Shown one piece after another: positions 44,901 to 54,165 of a DNA stretch of 64,000 bases (position 1 is the stretch's first letter; the number at the start of each line of letters is the position of its first letter). This stretch comes from Tolypothrix sp. NIES-4075 (GTDB lineage: Bacteria; Cyanobacteriota; Cyanobacteriia; Cyanobacteriales; Nostocaceae), in contig NZ_BDUC01000003.1 in assembly GCF_002218085.1 (NCBI RefSeq), forward strand, positions 407,666 through 471,665. The letters are read 5' to 3'. A model generated the notes under the pieces. The model worked only from the letters and a program-made list of their open reading frames with translations. It was not told the origin of the DNA and did no database searches. A program made the translations under genes and the position numbers.

Positions 44901-45902
44901 TCAGGTAACTTTGATTTCTGCGATCGCTTCTTCTAAGTGTTCGTGAATCACTAGCTCCTCTCGTTCAAGGATTGCTCGTTTAGCTGCATCCTGTGCAACC
45001 CTCACAGCTTGAGCCGCAGAAAAACCTCTCATCTGCTCAATGATCCTTGACCAGTTGATAGATCCCACTTCAATTGCAGATAGTGTTTTCTTTAGTATAA
45101 ATTCTAGCTCTTGTTCTCCGGGTTTGGGTACTGCAATTAAGTCATCAAATCTTCTCCAAAGGGCAGTATCCAGAGATTTATTTAGGTTCGTTGCTGCTAC
45201 CAAAAGCCCCGAAGATGGTTGATATTCATCCAAGATTTGCAGAAACGTATTTACTACCCGCTTAATTTCTCCTACTTCTTGAGAGTCTTCTCGTGATTTA
45301 GCGATCGAGTCACATTCATCAAGAAACAGTAAACATGGATTTTTTGAAGCATCCTCAAATACAAGTCTCAAATTGCTTGCAGTTTCGCCTAAAAAAGACG
45401 ATACCATTGCATCAAATCGAACTTTTAGGAGTGGTAAACCTGTATTCCAAGCTAAACGTTCTGCTCCTAGGGTCTTTCCACAACCAGGGGGACCATAGAG
45501 GAGAATTTTTTGCCTGTAACGCAGTCCATGATGAGCAAGTCTATCTCTTGCTGCATACTCACGCTCAATTCGGCAGAAACGTTTCTCAATATTTTCCGGC
45601 AACACCATATGATGCCGCAGATTATCCCTTGGTATGATAGTTACTAGGGGAAGATTAAATCGCTTACTGGTTGGTAATTCAGTTAAAGCCTGTAAGTTTT
45701 CTGGTACTGAGGAAACAGGTTTGCTGATGTCGGTAGACTTCTCTTTCTGGCTCTTTTTAGTGATATTCTCTAACTGGTCAGCAAGGAGAGTGTGTCCCTT
45801 ACTGCGTTCTTCCTCAATCACTAGGTATGTAAGCTTATTTATCGCCTCTTGATCTGAACTGGCGATCGCCCTAAAAAATCTCTTGAGAAGCTCTGCTTTC
45901 AT
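44901..45902 (-). CDS. AAA+ ATPase partner of the S8 protease
   Basis: In this 333-residue protein, the Walker A is GPPGCGKT (137-144), Walker B is LLFLDECDS (191-199), sensor 1 is ATN (N239) and arginine-finger candidates R250/R251 lie in LWRRFDD. This is the classical FtsH/Cdc48-like AAA clade. The N-terminal ~85 residues are a helical domain that may contact the protease or a substrate. It is encoded immediately upstream of the S8 protease. A role as unfoldase or sensor for the protease is inferred. ATG 45902 follows a GAGAGGCAGT sequence on the minus strand. Confidence 0.85.
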   Translation of the reverse strand: MKAELLKRFFRAIASSDQEAINKLTYLVIEEERSKGHTLLADQLENITKKSQKEKSTDISKPVSSVPENLQALTELPTSKRFNLPLVTIIPRDNLRHHMVLPENIEKRFCRIEREYAARDRLAHHGLRYRQKILLYGPPGCGKTLGAERLAWNTGLPLLKVRFDAMVSSFLGETASNLRLVFEDASKNPCLLFLDECDSIAKSREDSQEVGEIKRVVNTFLQILDEYQPSSGLLVAATNLNKSLDTALWRRFDDLIAVPKPGEQELEFILKKTLSAIEVGSINWSRIIEQMRGFSAAQAVRVAQDAAKRAILEREELVIHEHLEEAIAEIKVT

Positions 45903-46085
45903 ACTGCCTCTCAGTATAAATAGTAATTTTTTGTCAGTTTAGTACTACTGTACTATATATTTGGAGTGCATTAAAGATTATAACGCGATCGCGTACCCGC
46001 GTGCCGCACGTTTCGCCCTATCCTGAATCATTACATTAAGTTATATAAAATATTAATTGCTCTCTTGCTCAGGAATTTAGTATAT

Positions 46086-46361
46086 CTAAATATAGTACAT
46101 TGCTTTCAGGTCTATATCATTTTCTCCTTCAATCAATAGCAGAGTCATCATATGTCCTTCAACAAAGCCTGTTAATTTGAAATCAGACATAGCTTTGAGT
46201 TTCTCCATAGAAACTTTCTCGCAATAGTATTTAAATATCATTTTAATTGCTTTATCTTTATCTAAGTAATATTGATAGCTAGTATCTTTTTGCATTAAAT
46301 TTTCTACTATTGTGGATATGCGGGCTAGAAGTGCATCTCTTTCGCTAGAAATTTCCTGCAT
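46086..46361 (-). CDS. Small protein of unknown function upstream of the AAA-protease pair
   Basis: This 91-residue acidic helical protein reads MQEISSERDALLARISTIVE and DKDKAIKMIFKYYCEKVSME. No family was recognised. It has a GGGAGGAAGTT ribosome site on the minus strand and is on the same strand as the AAA+ gene, 183 bases upstream, so it could belong to the same module, but a separate unit is equally possible. Confidence 0.55.
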   Translation of the reverse strand: MQEISSERDALLARISTIVENLMQKDTSYQYYLDKDKAIKMIFKYYCEKVSMEKLKAMSDFKLTGFVEGHMMTLLLIEGENDIDLKAMYYI

Positions 46362-46405
46362 AACTTCCTCCCAATTCTTTATTAATTACCCCAATTATAA
46401 TCAAT

Positions 46406-46457
46406 CTCCCTCAGCGTTCCTCCGCGTAAACCTCAGCGCTCCTTTGCGTTCAAAAAA
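46406..46457. repeat. CTCAGCG(T/C)TCCT dispersed repeat
   Basis: CTCCCTCAGCGTTCCTCCGC and AACCTCAGCGCTCCTTTGCG correspond to the repeat at 23126-23174 and, inverted, 55150-55199. Confidence 0.7.
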
Positions 46458-46492
46458 AGGGCGGACAAAATGCCCACCCCTTAAAAAAATGA
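46452..46492 (-). terminator. Probable terminator of tkt
   Basis: On the minus strand, AAGGGGTGGGC and GCCCTTTTTTT-like arms flank a short loop and end in a T-run. It lies 20-60 bases beyond the tkt stop codon. Confidence 0.5.
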
Positions 46493-46509
46493 GATTAATC
46501 TGTTGCTAA

Positions 46510-48522
46510 TTAACCCAAAACTTTCTTAGCTGTCGCTAACACATTCTCAACGGTAAAACCGAACTTCTCCATACAAACGCCACCGGGAGCGGAAGCACCA
46601 AAGCGATCTATGCTCACACAATCGCCTTCGGTGCCGACGTACTTGTGCCAGCCGAAACTAGCGGCAGCTTCTACAGACACGCGCTTGGTAACGGCTTTAG
46701 GTAGAATAGACTCTTTATAAGCCGCATCCTGTGCTTCAAACAGTTCCCAAGAAGGCATTGAGACAACACGGACTTTCTTGCCTTCGCTGGTGAGTTTCTC
46801 GGCTGCGGTGACGCAGAGGCTCAATTCTGAACCAGTACCAATCAGGATTAACTCTGGTGTACCCTCAGAATCTACCACTGTGTATGCACCCTTGGTCACG
46901 CCCTCAATTGATGTACCTGCCAAGTTGGGGACATTTTGACGGGTGAACGCTAACAAAGTAGGAGCATTTTCCTTGGACTTCTCGATCGCTACTTTGTAAG
47001 CACCAGAAGATTCGTTTCCGTCTGCGGGACGAATCACTGTTAAGTTAGGAATCGCTCTTAAAGAAGCTAAAGTTTCAATTGGTTGGTGCGTTGGACCGTC
47101 TTCACCTTGTCCAATCGAGTCGTGAGTCATCACCCAAACCGAACCCGCTTGAGACAGGGCAGATAAGCGGATGGCAGCACGCATGTAATCTGTGAAAATC
47201 AAAAAGGTGGCGCCGTAAGGAATTAATCCTGATTGATGCAGCGCTATACCGTTACAAATTGCGCCCATAGCGTGTTCCCGCACGCCAAAGTGGATGTTGG
47301 GGTTTTCGTATTGCCCTTTTTGAAAGTCGCCGCTGCCTTTGATTTCGGTAAGGTTGGAGTGGGTTAAGTCAGCGGAACCACCAATTAACTCAGGTAAAAC
47401 TTTTGATAATTTGTTGAGGCAGTTTTCTGAGTGTTTGCGGGTGGGCAGTCCTTTATCTTCGCTTGTGTAGGTGGGTAGTACCTTGTCCCAACCGTCGGGG
47501 AGTTTGCCGCTAATGAAACGTTCAAATAGAGCCGCTTCTTCGGCGTATTTGGCTTTGTAGTCGGCAAAGGTCTTATTCCACTCATCTTCGTAGTTAGCAC
47601 CGCGCTCAACGGCTTTACCCATGTGATTTTTGGCATCTTCTGGGACTACGAAAGGTTCATATGTCCACTCTAAGTTATTCCGGGTTAGAGTTACTTCATC
47701 GCCGCCCAACGCTGAACCGTGAATGCCGGCAGTGTTTGCCTTGTTGGGAGAACCGTAACCGATGGTGGTTGTCACCTTAATCATGGTCGGCTTGTCGGTG
47801 ACAGATTTAGCTTCGGCGATCGCCTTTTCAATTGCGTCTAAATCTTTATTACCGTCTTTGACATGCAAAACGTGCCAGCCGTATGCTTCAAAGCGCTTGG
47901 AAACATCTTCGGTGAATGCTACATCTGTAGAACCATCGATGGAGATGTGGTTGTCGTCGTACAGAGCGATGAGTTTGCCTAATCCCAAGTGTCCTGCGAA
48001 AGAACAAGCTTCACCGGAAATGCCTTCCATGTTGCAACCGTCACCCAAAATTACGTAGGTGTAGTGGTCTACAATTTTGGCATCGGGTTTGTTGAATTTA
48101 GCGGCTAGGTGCGCTTCTGCGATCGCTAAACCGACAGCATTGGCAATTCCTTGTCCCAATGGTCCGGTAGTAACTTCTACACCTTCGGTCATGAAGTTTT
48201 CCGGGTGTCCTGGGGTTTTGGATTCCCACTGACGGAACTGCTTGATGTCTTCAATACTTACGCTGTCAAAGCCTGTCAGGTGTAGGAGGGCATACTGCAA
48301 CATCGAGCCGTGACCGGCTGACAATACAAAGCGATCGCGGTTAAACCACTTGGGATTTTTAGGATTGTACCGCATAAAACGGTCCCACAGCACAAACGCC
48401 ATTGGTGCCGCACCCATTGGCAGTCCTGGGTGTCCCGATTTGGCTTTTTCTACGGCATCAATAGCCAAAAAGCGAATCGAGTTAATACAAAGTTCTTCGA
48501 GGGATTGGGTTGCAACAGCCAT
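46510..48522 (-). CDS. tkt: Transketolase
   Basis: The 670-residue thiamine-diphosphate enzyme acts in the Calvin cycle and pentose phosphate pathway. Motifs include SAGHGSMLQYALLHLTG, GPLGQGIANAVGLAIAEAHL, the ThDP-binding GDGCNMEGISGEA and GVREHAMGAICNG, and the second-half HDSIGQGEDGPTHQPIE. The length is normal. ATG 48522 (MAVATQSLEELCINSIRFLA). Essential housekeeping gene with its own downstream terminator. Confidence 0.96.
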   Translation of the reverse strand: MAVATQSLEELCINSIRFLAIDAVEKAKSGHPGLPMGAAPMAFVLWDRFMRYNPKNPKWFNRDRFVLSAGHGSMLQYALLHLTGFDSVSIEDIKQFRQWESKTPGHPENFMTEGVEVTTGPLGQGIANAVGLAIAEAHLAAKFNKPDAKIVDHYTYVILGDGCNMEGISGEACSFAGHLGLGKLIALYDDNHISIDGSTDVAFTEDVSKRFEAYGWHVLHVKDGNKDLDAIEKAIAEAKSVTDKPTMIKVTTTIGYGSPNKANTAGIHGSALGGDEVTLTRNNLEWTYEPFVVPEDAKNHMGKAVERGANYEDEWNKTFADYKAKYAEEAALFERFISGKLPDGWDKVLPTYTSEDKGLPTRKHSENCLNKLSKVLPELIGGSADLTHSNLTEIKGSGDFQKGQYENPNIHFGVREHAMGAICNGIALHQSGLIPYGATFLIFTDYMRAAIRLSALSQAGSVWVMTHDSIGQGEDGPTHQPIETLASLRAIPNLTVIRPADGNESSGAYKVAIEKSKENAPTLLAFTRQNVPNLAGTSIEGVTKGAYTVVDSEGTPELILIGTGSELSLCVTAAEKLTSEGKKVRVVSMPSWELFEAQDAAYKESILPKAVTKRVSVEAAASFGWHKYVGTEGDCVSIDRFGASAPGGVCMEKFGFTVENVLATAKKVLG

Positions 48523-48777
48523 AATCTCTTATATTTAACGACGGTTTAGCACTCTTTAAGCTAATCATTACTGGGGTTGTTTTGGATTATCACCCCAAGC
48601 AGTATCCTCATCATCCCATTGCCTGCTGACGACAGACAAGCGGGATCTCTTGAATTAGAGCGATCGATCAAACAGATAATCTGGTCACGCTGAACTCTTA
48701 AATCAAAGCAGAATGACATTTTTGATACATTTTGCTTGTCTTTATCAAGAGATCCGACCAGCGGCAGATTTTGGATC

Positions 48778-50028
48778 TTAGCGGTACTTCTTAAAGGCTA
48801 GCGTGACATTGTGTCCGCCAAACCCAAAAGAATTGGAAAGTGCCACCTCGACATTCAAATTGCGGCTTGTATTGGGAACATAATCCAGGTCACACTCTGG
48901 ATCTGGCTTTTCTAAATTAATTGTCGGCGGAATTTTATCGTTGGCGATCGCTAATACTGTTGCCACGGCTTCAATGCCTCCAGAACCACCCAACAAATGA
49001 CCGGTCATGGATTTGGTGGAACTGATTGCTATTTTATAAGCATGTTCTCCCAAGGCTCGTTTCATGGCGGCGGTTTCTGTCGAATCGTTCGCTTGGGTGC
49101 TGGTGCCGTGAGCGTTGATGTAGTTTACCATATCTGGAGTTATTCCGCCGTCTTTCAAAGCCAGTTGTATGGCTCTGGCGGCTCCTTCACCGCCTGGGAC
49201 GGGGGAAGTAATATGGTATGCATCACAAGTCATGCCATAGCCGACAATTTCCGCATAAATACGGGCTTTGCGACTTAAGGCGTGTTGCAGCTCTTCTAAA
49301 ATTAAAATTCCCGCACCTTCACCCATGACAAATCCGTTGCGATCGCGGTCAAATGGACGGCTAGCGTGTGCGGGGTCATCATTCCGACACGAAAGGGCTT
49401 TACATGCGGCAAATCCAGCTAGAGACAAGGGTGTGACTGCCGCTTCGCATCCGCCGCAAATCATCGCTTGGGCATATCCATTTTGAATCAAGCGAAAAGC
49501 ATCTCCAATCGCATTCGAGCCGGCAGCGCAAGCAGTGACGGAGCAGGAATTTGGACCTCTAGCACCAGTGTGAATCGCTGTCAACCCCGCTGCCATGTTA
49601 GCGATCATCATCGGAATCATGAAAGGACTACAGCGATCCGGACCTCGGTTCAGGTAGATCGTTTGCTGGTCTTCCATCACTTTAATGCCGCCAACGCCGG
49701 AACCGATGATTACACCCACTTGTTCGGCGTTTAGGTCATTGATGACTAATCCAGCATCTGCTAGAGCCTGTTTTGCACCCGCAACTCCAAATTGGGAAAA
49801 CCGATCCATGCGCTTGGCTTCTTTGCGCTCCATGTACTCATGTGGATCGAAGTCTTTCACCTCACCAGCAATGCGGCAATCATGGCTTGTAGCATCAAAT
49901 AAACTGATGTAGTCGATGCCATTGCGTCCTTCCATTAATCCGGACCAATATTCGGCTGGTGTTTTACCAATTGGTGTAATCGCGCCAACACCAGTTACAA
50001 CAACGCGCTTACGTATAAAATCTGTCAT
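48778..50028 (-). CDS. fabF: 3-oxoacyl-ACP synthase II
   Basis: The 416-residue condensing enzyme elongates fatty acids. The start is ATG 50028 (MTDFIRKRVVVTGVGAITPI). A longer open frame to 50172 only translates the heptamer repeat and is rejected. Catalytic Cys is in VTACAAGSNAIGD; the two His are in NAHGTSTQANDSTE and STKSMTGHLLGGSGG. It lies downstream of acpP with 160 bases of repeat tract between, as in many cyanobacteria. Confidence 0.95.
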   Translation of the reverse strand: MTDFIRKRVVVTGVGAITPIGKTPAEYWSGLMEGRNGIDYISLFDATSHDCRIAGEVKDFDPHEYMERKEAKRMDRFSQFGVAGAKQALADAGLVINDLNAEQVGVIIGSGVGGIKVMEDQQTIYLNRGPDRCSPFMIPMMIANMAAGLTAIHTGARGPNSCSVTACAAGSNAIGDAFRLIQNGYAQAMICGGCEAAVTPLSLAGFAACKALSCRNDDPAHASRPFDRDRNGFVMGEGAGILILEELQHALSRKARIYAEIVGYGMTCDAYHITSPVPGGEGAARAIQLALKDGGITPDMVNYINAHGTSTQANDSTETAAMKRALGEHAYKIAISSTKSMTGHLLGGSGGIEAVATVLAIANDKIPPTINLEKPDPECDLDYVPNTSRNLNVEVALSNSFGFGGHNVTLAFKKYR

Positions 50029-50060
50029 GACGATAGTTAGGGTGGCGAGAAAGCTGCATA

Positions 50061-50185
50061 AAAGGGGGACTGGGGATTGGGGACTGGGGGAGTGGGGGAG
50101 TGGGGGAGATGAGGGAGATGAGGGAGGAATTACCCATTCCCCATTCCCCATTCCCCATTCCCCATTCCCCATTTCCCATTCCCCA
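50061..50185. repeat. Heptamer tract between acpP and fabF
   Basis: GGGGAGTGGGGGAGTGGGGG and later CATTCCCCATTCCCCATTCC units run between the two genes. It is the same repeat class as at 36820 and 17230. Confidence 0.9.
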
Positions 50186-50190
50186 TGCTT

Positions 50191-50445
50191 TTAGGCGGAT
50201 GCGGCAACTTTGTTGTTGATGTAGTCTACAGCTTCTTGAACTGTGGTAATTTTTTCGGCGGCTTCATCAGGAATTTCAATATCAAATTCTTCTTCTAAAG
50301 CCATTACCAGTTCAACTGTATCTAAGGAATCAGCCTGTAGATCGTTGGCAAAATTGGATTGTGGTTTAATCGTGTCAGCCTCAGTAACGCTAAGTTGCTC
50401 GGCGACGATTTTCTTGACCGTTTCAAAAATTTCCGCTTCACTCAT
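50191..50445 (-). CDS. acpP: Acyl carrier protein
   Basis: The 84-residue acidic protein has the phosphopantetheine Ser in ADSLDTVELVMALEEEFDIE. It carries growing acyl chains for FabF encoded downstream. ATG 50445; GGACTTTTATCT precedes it. The length and sequence are typical. Confidence 0.97.
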   Translation of the reverse strand: MSEAEIFETVKKIVAEQLSVTEADTIKPQSNFANDLQADSLDTVELVMALEEEFDIEIPDEAAEKITTVQEAVDYINNKVAASA

Positions 50446-50779
50446 AGATAAAAGTCCTTAACCAGTTGCTACGATCCGCCGTTTATGGGCGATGTGGTTT
50501 TGAGCATATACATCTTATCGTCAACCGCGATCGCCCGTACACAGGATTAGGGTTTTTCTTAGGAAAATCCCTGACCCATTTTCTATTAAAGAACAGTTGG
50601 GCAACGCCAATTGAAGATGCGCGATCGCGCTGATGAATGTAAATGCTTTCCTTACTCAATTCTGACTAAATTTTTTGCCGATGTCCGAATTTAGATACAA
50701 AGCTTTGCCAGCATCACGGACAAGGAATGATAAAACAGTTATTGTTTAAGGGCAACTGCCCTAACCCAAATATACTTTT
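50446..50779. other. Divergent intergenic region acpP / HdrB-like
   Basis: Contains HIP1-like sites and presumably both promoters. No gene or repeat is evident. Confidence 0.4.
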
Positions 50780-51685
50780 ATGCTATCTCAGACGCTAAAA
50801 TACGCTTACTTCCCAGGTTGTGTTGCCCAAGGTGCTTGCCGCGAGTTAAGCTTGTCAACCAAAGCTTTAACTAAAGCTCTGGGTATTGAACTGGTAGAAT
50901 TGAAAAAGGCTGCTTGCTGCGGTTCCGGCACTTTTAAGGAAGATTCTCAACTGTTGGAAGATACGGTTAATGCCCGAAATATTGCTTTAGCAGAAGAATT
51001 AAATTTGCCGCTACTCACGCATTGCAGCACTTGTCAAGGTGTGATTGGTCACGTTGATGAGCGCTTGAAAGAATGTCAAAAAACTGACCCCCAATACATC
51101 GACAAAGTTAATGGCTTTTTGGAAAAAGAAAGCTGTTCGCCTTATCGGGGAAGTACTGAAGTTAAACATCTCCTGTATGCTTTGGTATGTGATTATGGTA
51201 TAGAGGAAATTCAAAAACGAGTCACCCGTAAGTTGAGTGGGTTAAAATGTGCGGCTTTTTATGGCTGCTATCTTCTGCGTGCCCAAAAATCTATGCCTTA
51301 TGATGACCCTTTCCAACCGGAAGCGATGGAAAATGTTTTTCGGGCGATCGGTGCAACGCCAATTTATTATCGAGGTCGGACGCAATGTTGCGGATGGCCT
51401 CTTTCGAGTTATGCTACTAGCCAATCTTTTAAAATGGCGGGGATGCATATTCAAGATGCGCTGACATCTGGTGCTGATTGTATTGTTACACCTTGTCCGC
51501 TGTGTCATTTGAATTTAGATTCTCGTCAGCCTGAGGTGGAAAAAGTCATCGGGCAAAAATTAGGTTTGCCGGTGTTGCATTTACCGCAGTTGATTGCTTT
51601 GGCATTAGGTATTAGTCCGCAAGAACTCGGTTTAGAAAGGCACATTGTTTCGACTAAGCCAGTTTTGGAGAAATTGAGTTTGTAG
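50780..51685 (+). CDS. HdrB-like CCG-domain iron-sulfur protein
   Basis: The 301-residue protein has two CCG domains: AACCGSGTFKED with downstream CSTCQG, and RTQCCGWPLSSYA with CPLCHLNLDSRQ. These bind a non-cubane Fe-S cluster in heterodisulfide reductase subunit B and related succinate dehydrogenase subunits (SdhE/SdhC-like). In cyanobacteria the orphan protein is often annotated as CoB-CoM heterodisulfide reductase B-like. It probably serves an electron-transfer complex. The stop codon TAG lies within a palindromic repeat beginning at 51682. Confidence 0.85.
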   Translation: MLSQTLKYAYFPGCVAQGACRELSLSTKALTKALGIELVELKKAACCGSGTFKEDSQLLEDTVNARNIALAEELNLPLLTHCSTCQGVIGHVDERLKECQKTDPQYIDKVNGFLEKESCSPYRGSTEVKHLLYALVCDYGIEEIQKRVTRKLSGLKCAAFYGCYLLRAQKSMPYDDPFQPEAMENVFRAIGATPIYYRGRTQCCGWPLSSYATSQSFKMAGMHIQDALTSGADCIVTPCPLCHLNLDSRQPEVEKVIGQKLGLPVLHLPQLIALALGISPQELGLERHIVSTKPVLEKLSL

Positions 51686-51728
51686 TAAGCGTTTTAACGC
51701 TTAATTTAACGACTAAAGTCGTTACTAC
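51682..51728. repeat. GTAGTAAGC palindromic repeat containing a stop codon
   Basis: GTAGTAAGCGTTTTAACGCT and ACTAAAGTCGTTACTAC form two hairpins bounded by GTAGTAA and TTACTAC. It supplies the TAG stop of the HdrB-like gene. Confidence 0.75.
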
Positions 51729-51840
51729 GTTAAAAAAACGCTTAAAGGTTGAAGAAAATAATTTCCTCAACCTATCTAGCGTTAGAGGTACTCAACAAAG
51801 ACGATGGGATTAAATGCGAATGATTAGTTGAGGTTGATTT

Positions 51841-52071
51841 ATGGACTTTAAGTATAAGTGGAAGAATGGTCAAGCTCCAAGTCTAGATCAAGCAGCACGT
51901 AGCAAATATCTCCTGGATCAAACCCAGTTTGATACCGAAGAAGACCGTAATATTGCAGAGCAAGATGCTCGTAAGCATTTAGGTGTACCCACACGGATCG
52001 CAGATGACGATCGCTCTATATTACCTCACGCGGCTTCTGATGAAAGTGAGGATGATTTAAACGATTTATAA
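51841..52071 (+). CDS. Conserved-looking small acidic protein, unknown function
   Basis: The 76-residue hydrophilic protein (MDFKYKWKNGQAPSLDQAAR, EEDRNIAEQDARKHLGVPTR, acidic tail) has a good GAGG site 7 bases before ATG 51841. No family was recognised. It has the composition of a soluble small protein, and lies between HdrB-like and Hsp20 genes. Confidence 0.6.
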   Translation: MDFKYKWKNGQAPSLDQAARSKYLLDQTQFDTEEDRNIAEQDARKHLGVPTRIADDDRSILPHAASDESEDDLNDL

Positions 52072-52183
52072 CATCGGTACTTGAATAAAATAACCGCGAT
52101 CGCCCTTTTATAATGCAGTGCGATCGCGCGATTAATTATTCACCTATGGCAATTAAACAAACTTCCACAGTTTTAGTTAATTA

Positions 52184-52642
52184 TTAACTAGGAAGCGCCG
52201 TTTTGTCATCTGCCAAGTTAATTTTCACTACTTTGTTTTTGGCTTCTTCGGCTTTAGGCATTGTTAATGTGAGAATGCCATTTTTGAATTCGGCTTGAAC
52301 TTGGTCATTCTTAATTGCAGCAGGTAGCGGGATTGTCCGTTGGAATTTACCATAACGGAACTCTGAGCGCAAATAACCCCGTTCAGAGGCTTTGTTTTCA
52401 TAGCGAGTTTCACCCGCTATCGAAACTGCTTCCCGTGCTACTTGAATATCTAAGTCTTTACCTTCAAGACCGGGAACTTCAGCGCGTAAAATTAGCTGGT
52501 CGTTTGTATCTTCCAATTCGACCGCAGGAGACCAAGTTTTTGTCACTTCTCGGTTATATCCTGCTAGTTCATCAAACATTTTATCCATTTGATGCCGCAG
52601 AGTTTCCATTTCTTGGAATGGTTGCCAACGTATTAATGCCAT
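52184..52642 (-). CDS. Small heat shock protein (Hsp20/HspA type)
   Basis: The 152-residue protein begins ALIRWQPFQEMETLRHQMDK and has an alpha-crystallin domain (~38-140, SPAVELEDTNDQLILRAEVP, KFQRTIPLPAAIKNDQVQAE, GILTLTMPKAEE). The C-terminal I-x-I-like element is VVKINLADD. It is an ATP-independent chaperone that holds unfolding proteins and associates with membranes in cyanobacteria. GGAGGT precedes ATG 52642 on the minus strand. No complete CIRCE element was seen upstream. Confidence 0.93.
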   Translation of the reverse strand: MALIRWQPFQEMETLRHQMDKMFDELAGYNREVTKTWSPAVELEDTNDQLILRAEVPGLEGKDLDIQVAREAVSIAGETRYENKASERGYLRSEFRYGKFQRTIPLPAAIKNDQVQAEFKNGILTLTMPKAEEAKNKVVKINLADDKTALPS

Positions 52643-52849
52643 AACTCAATTAACCTCCATTAAATCAGTGTTGTGATTGAAGTAAAAGTTCAGTCAAGCT
52701 TTAGCAAAAAACACAAGGCGCAGCTTGTCTTTTGTTTTTATTAGGCGCTTTCTTTATCGCCTTTGAGTTTATATTAAAATCAAATCAAAGTTTGATTAGT
52801 GAGGGAAACCCTACCACTTTTGTAGTGCTTCCCAGAAATAAGTTAGGAC

Positions 52850-53893
52850 TTACTTTTCCCCTAAACGCTGCAATTGTTTCAATGTCTGATACATTTGTGG
52901 TAAGCGGCTATAAATCGCTGCTACTCTCAAAAATATTTTGTGAGGCATTGCCGGTGTTCCAGAGACGATTTCTCCTGCTGGAACATCGCTAAGAATTCCC
53001 GCTTGCGCTGTAGCGATCGCACCATCACCCATTTTCGCTTGATTGGCTATTCCTGATTGTCCTGCCAAAATAACCCGATTGCCAATTTTTACCCCTCCTG
53101 CCATGCCAGATTGTCCGGCTATAGCACAGTAAGCACCTATTGTACAACCGTGTGCTATTTGCACTAAATTGTCAATTTTAGTACTGCGTCCTATGCGTGT
53201 TTCGCCGACGGATGGACGGTCTACCGCGCTGTTGCAGCCAATTTCTACGCCATCTTCTAAGACAACATAACCGGATTGTTCCATTTTGAACCAACCGGTG
53301 GCAATGGGAACAAAGCCAAAGCCTTCTGCACCGATGACAGCACCACTGTGAATGACGCAATCTGCACCGATGCAGGCGCGTTCGTGGATGGTACAATTAG
53401 CGTGTAAGATTGTGCGATCGCCTATTTTCGCATTTGGATAAACCACTGCATTGGGATGAATGCAGACTTGATTGCCGATTTCTGCTTTCTCCTGAATCAC
53501 TGCATGGGGACCAATGTAAACATCAGTGCCAATTTTTGCTGTCGGGTGAATTACGGCGGTAGGATGTATTTCTGGAGTTGGGCGGTATGGTTGATAAAAA
53601 AGTGCGATCGATGCAGCAAACATCAAGCGCGGATTTCGCGTGGCTATCCAAGCGATACCGCGTTCTGATGCAAGCTTTTGTAATGTTTCGTCTTGAGGTA
53701 AAATTAAAGCGCTAGCATTGGTCTTGCCGACAAAAGAGGCAAATTTGGGTCCTTCTATGTAGCTGAGATGACCTGCGATCGCTTCATCAACCGCTGCTAC
53801 TCCTGTAATTTCGATATCTTGGTCTTTATTAGCTGTGAGGCTGTTTGCGGTGGCACTGCCTTGGAGTTTTTCAACGATTTCGCTAAATTTCAT
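52850..53893 (-). CDS. lpxD: UDP-3-O-acylglucosamine N-acyltransferase
   Basis: The 347-residue protein has an N-terminal LpxD domain (~1-100), then left-handed beta-helix hexapeptide repeats (~105-290: IHPTAVIHPTAKIGTDVYIG, KIGDRTILHANCTIHERACI), and a short C-terminal helix. It adds the third acyl chain in lipid A assembly. The catalytic-His region is QIAHGCTIGAYCAIAGQSGM. The length is normal. ATG 53893. Confidence 0.92.
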   Translation of the reverse strand: MKFSEIVEKLQGSATANSLTANKDQDIEITGVAAVDEAIAGHLSYIEGPKFASFVGKTNASALILPQDETLQKLASERGIAWIATRNPRLMFAASIALFYQPYRPTPEIHPTAVIHPTAKIGTDVYIGPHAVIQEKAEIGNQVCIHPNAVVYPNAKIGDRTILHANCTIHERACIGADCVIHSGAVIGAEGFGFVPIATGWFKMEQSGYVVLEDGVEIGCNSAVDRPSVGETRIGRSTKIDNLVQIAHGCTIGAYCAIAGQSGMAGGVKIGNRVILAGQSGIANQAKMGDGAIATAQAGILSDVPAGEIVSGTPAMPHKIFLRVAAIYSRLPQMYQTLKQLQRLGEK

Positions 53894-53984
53894 GAGGATG
53901 TCAAAAAGGCTAGATAATTATCGCTATTATGAAGTAATGATTGTATTCTGTAGATGAAGGTTGCCACGCGATCGCACTTTTTGC

Positions 53985-54150
53985 AGAAGGGAAAAGGGTA
54001 ATTGGGCATGGGGGAGGCAGTGCGCCCTTGGAGGTCTCCTCCGTTGTAGCACCTGCCGTCATGGGGCATGGGGCAATTGGTAATAATTCTTTCCCCCTTT
54101 CCCTTTTCCCCTCTTCAATTACCCATTACCCATTACCCATGCCCCATTCG
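53985..54150. repeat. Heptamer tract with GTTGTAGC repeat
   Basis: GGGAAAAGGGTAATTGGGC units, a GGAGGTCTCCTCCGTTGTAG core near 54031-54052 and CATTACCCATTACCCAT units at the right. It belongs to the window's heptamer class and shares its core with the repeats at 39219 and 61395. Confidence 0.8.
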
Positions 54151-54165
54151 CCATTTTCTCTTCCT

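Noticed and set aside
48543..48562. CIRCE element near tkt
   Set aside because: Only the TTAGCACTC half is present; the GAGTGCTAA partner is missing.
50029..50172. 48-residue N-terminal extension of FabF
   Set aside because: It only translates the heptamer tract; FabF proteins start at the MTDF-type methionine.
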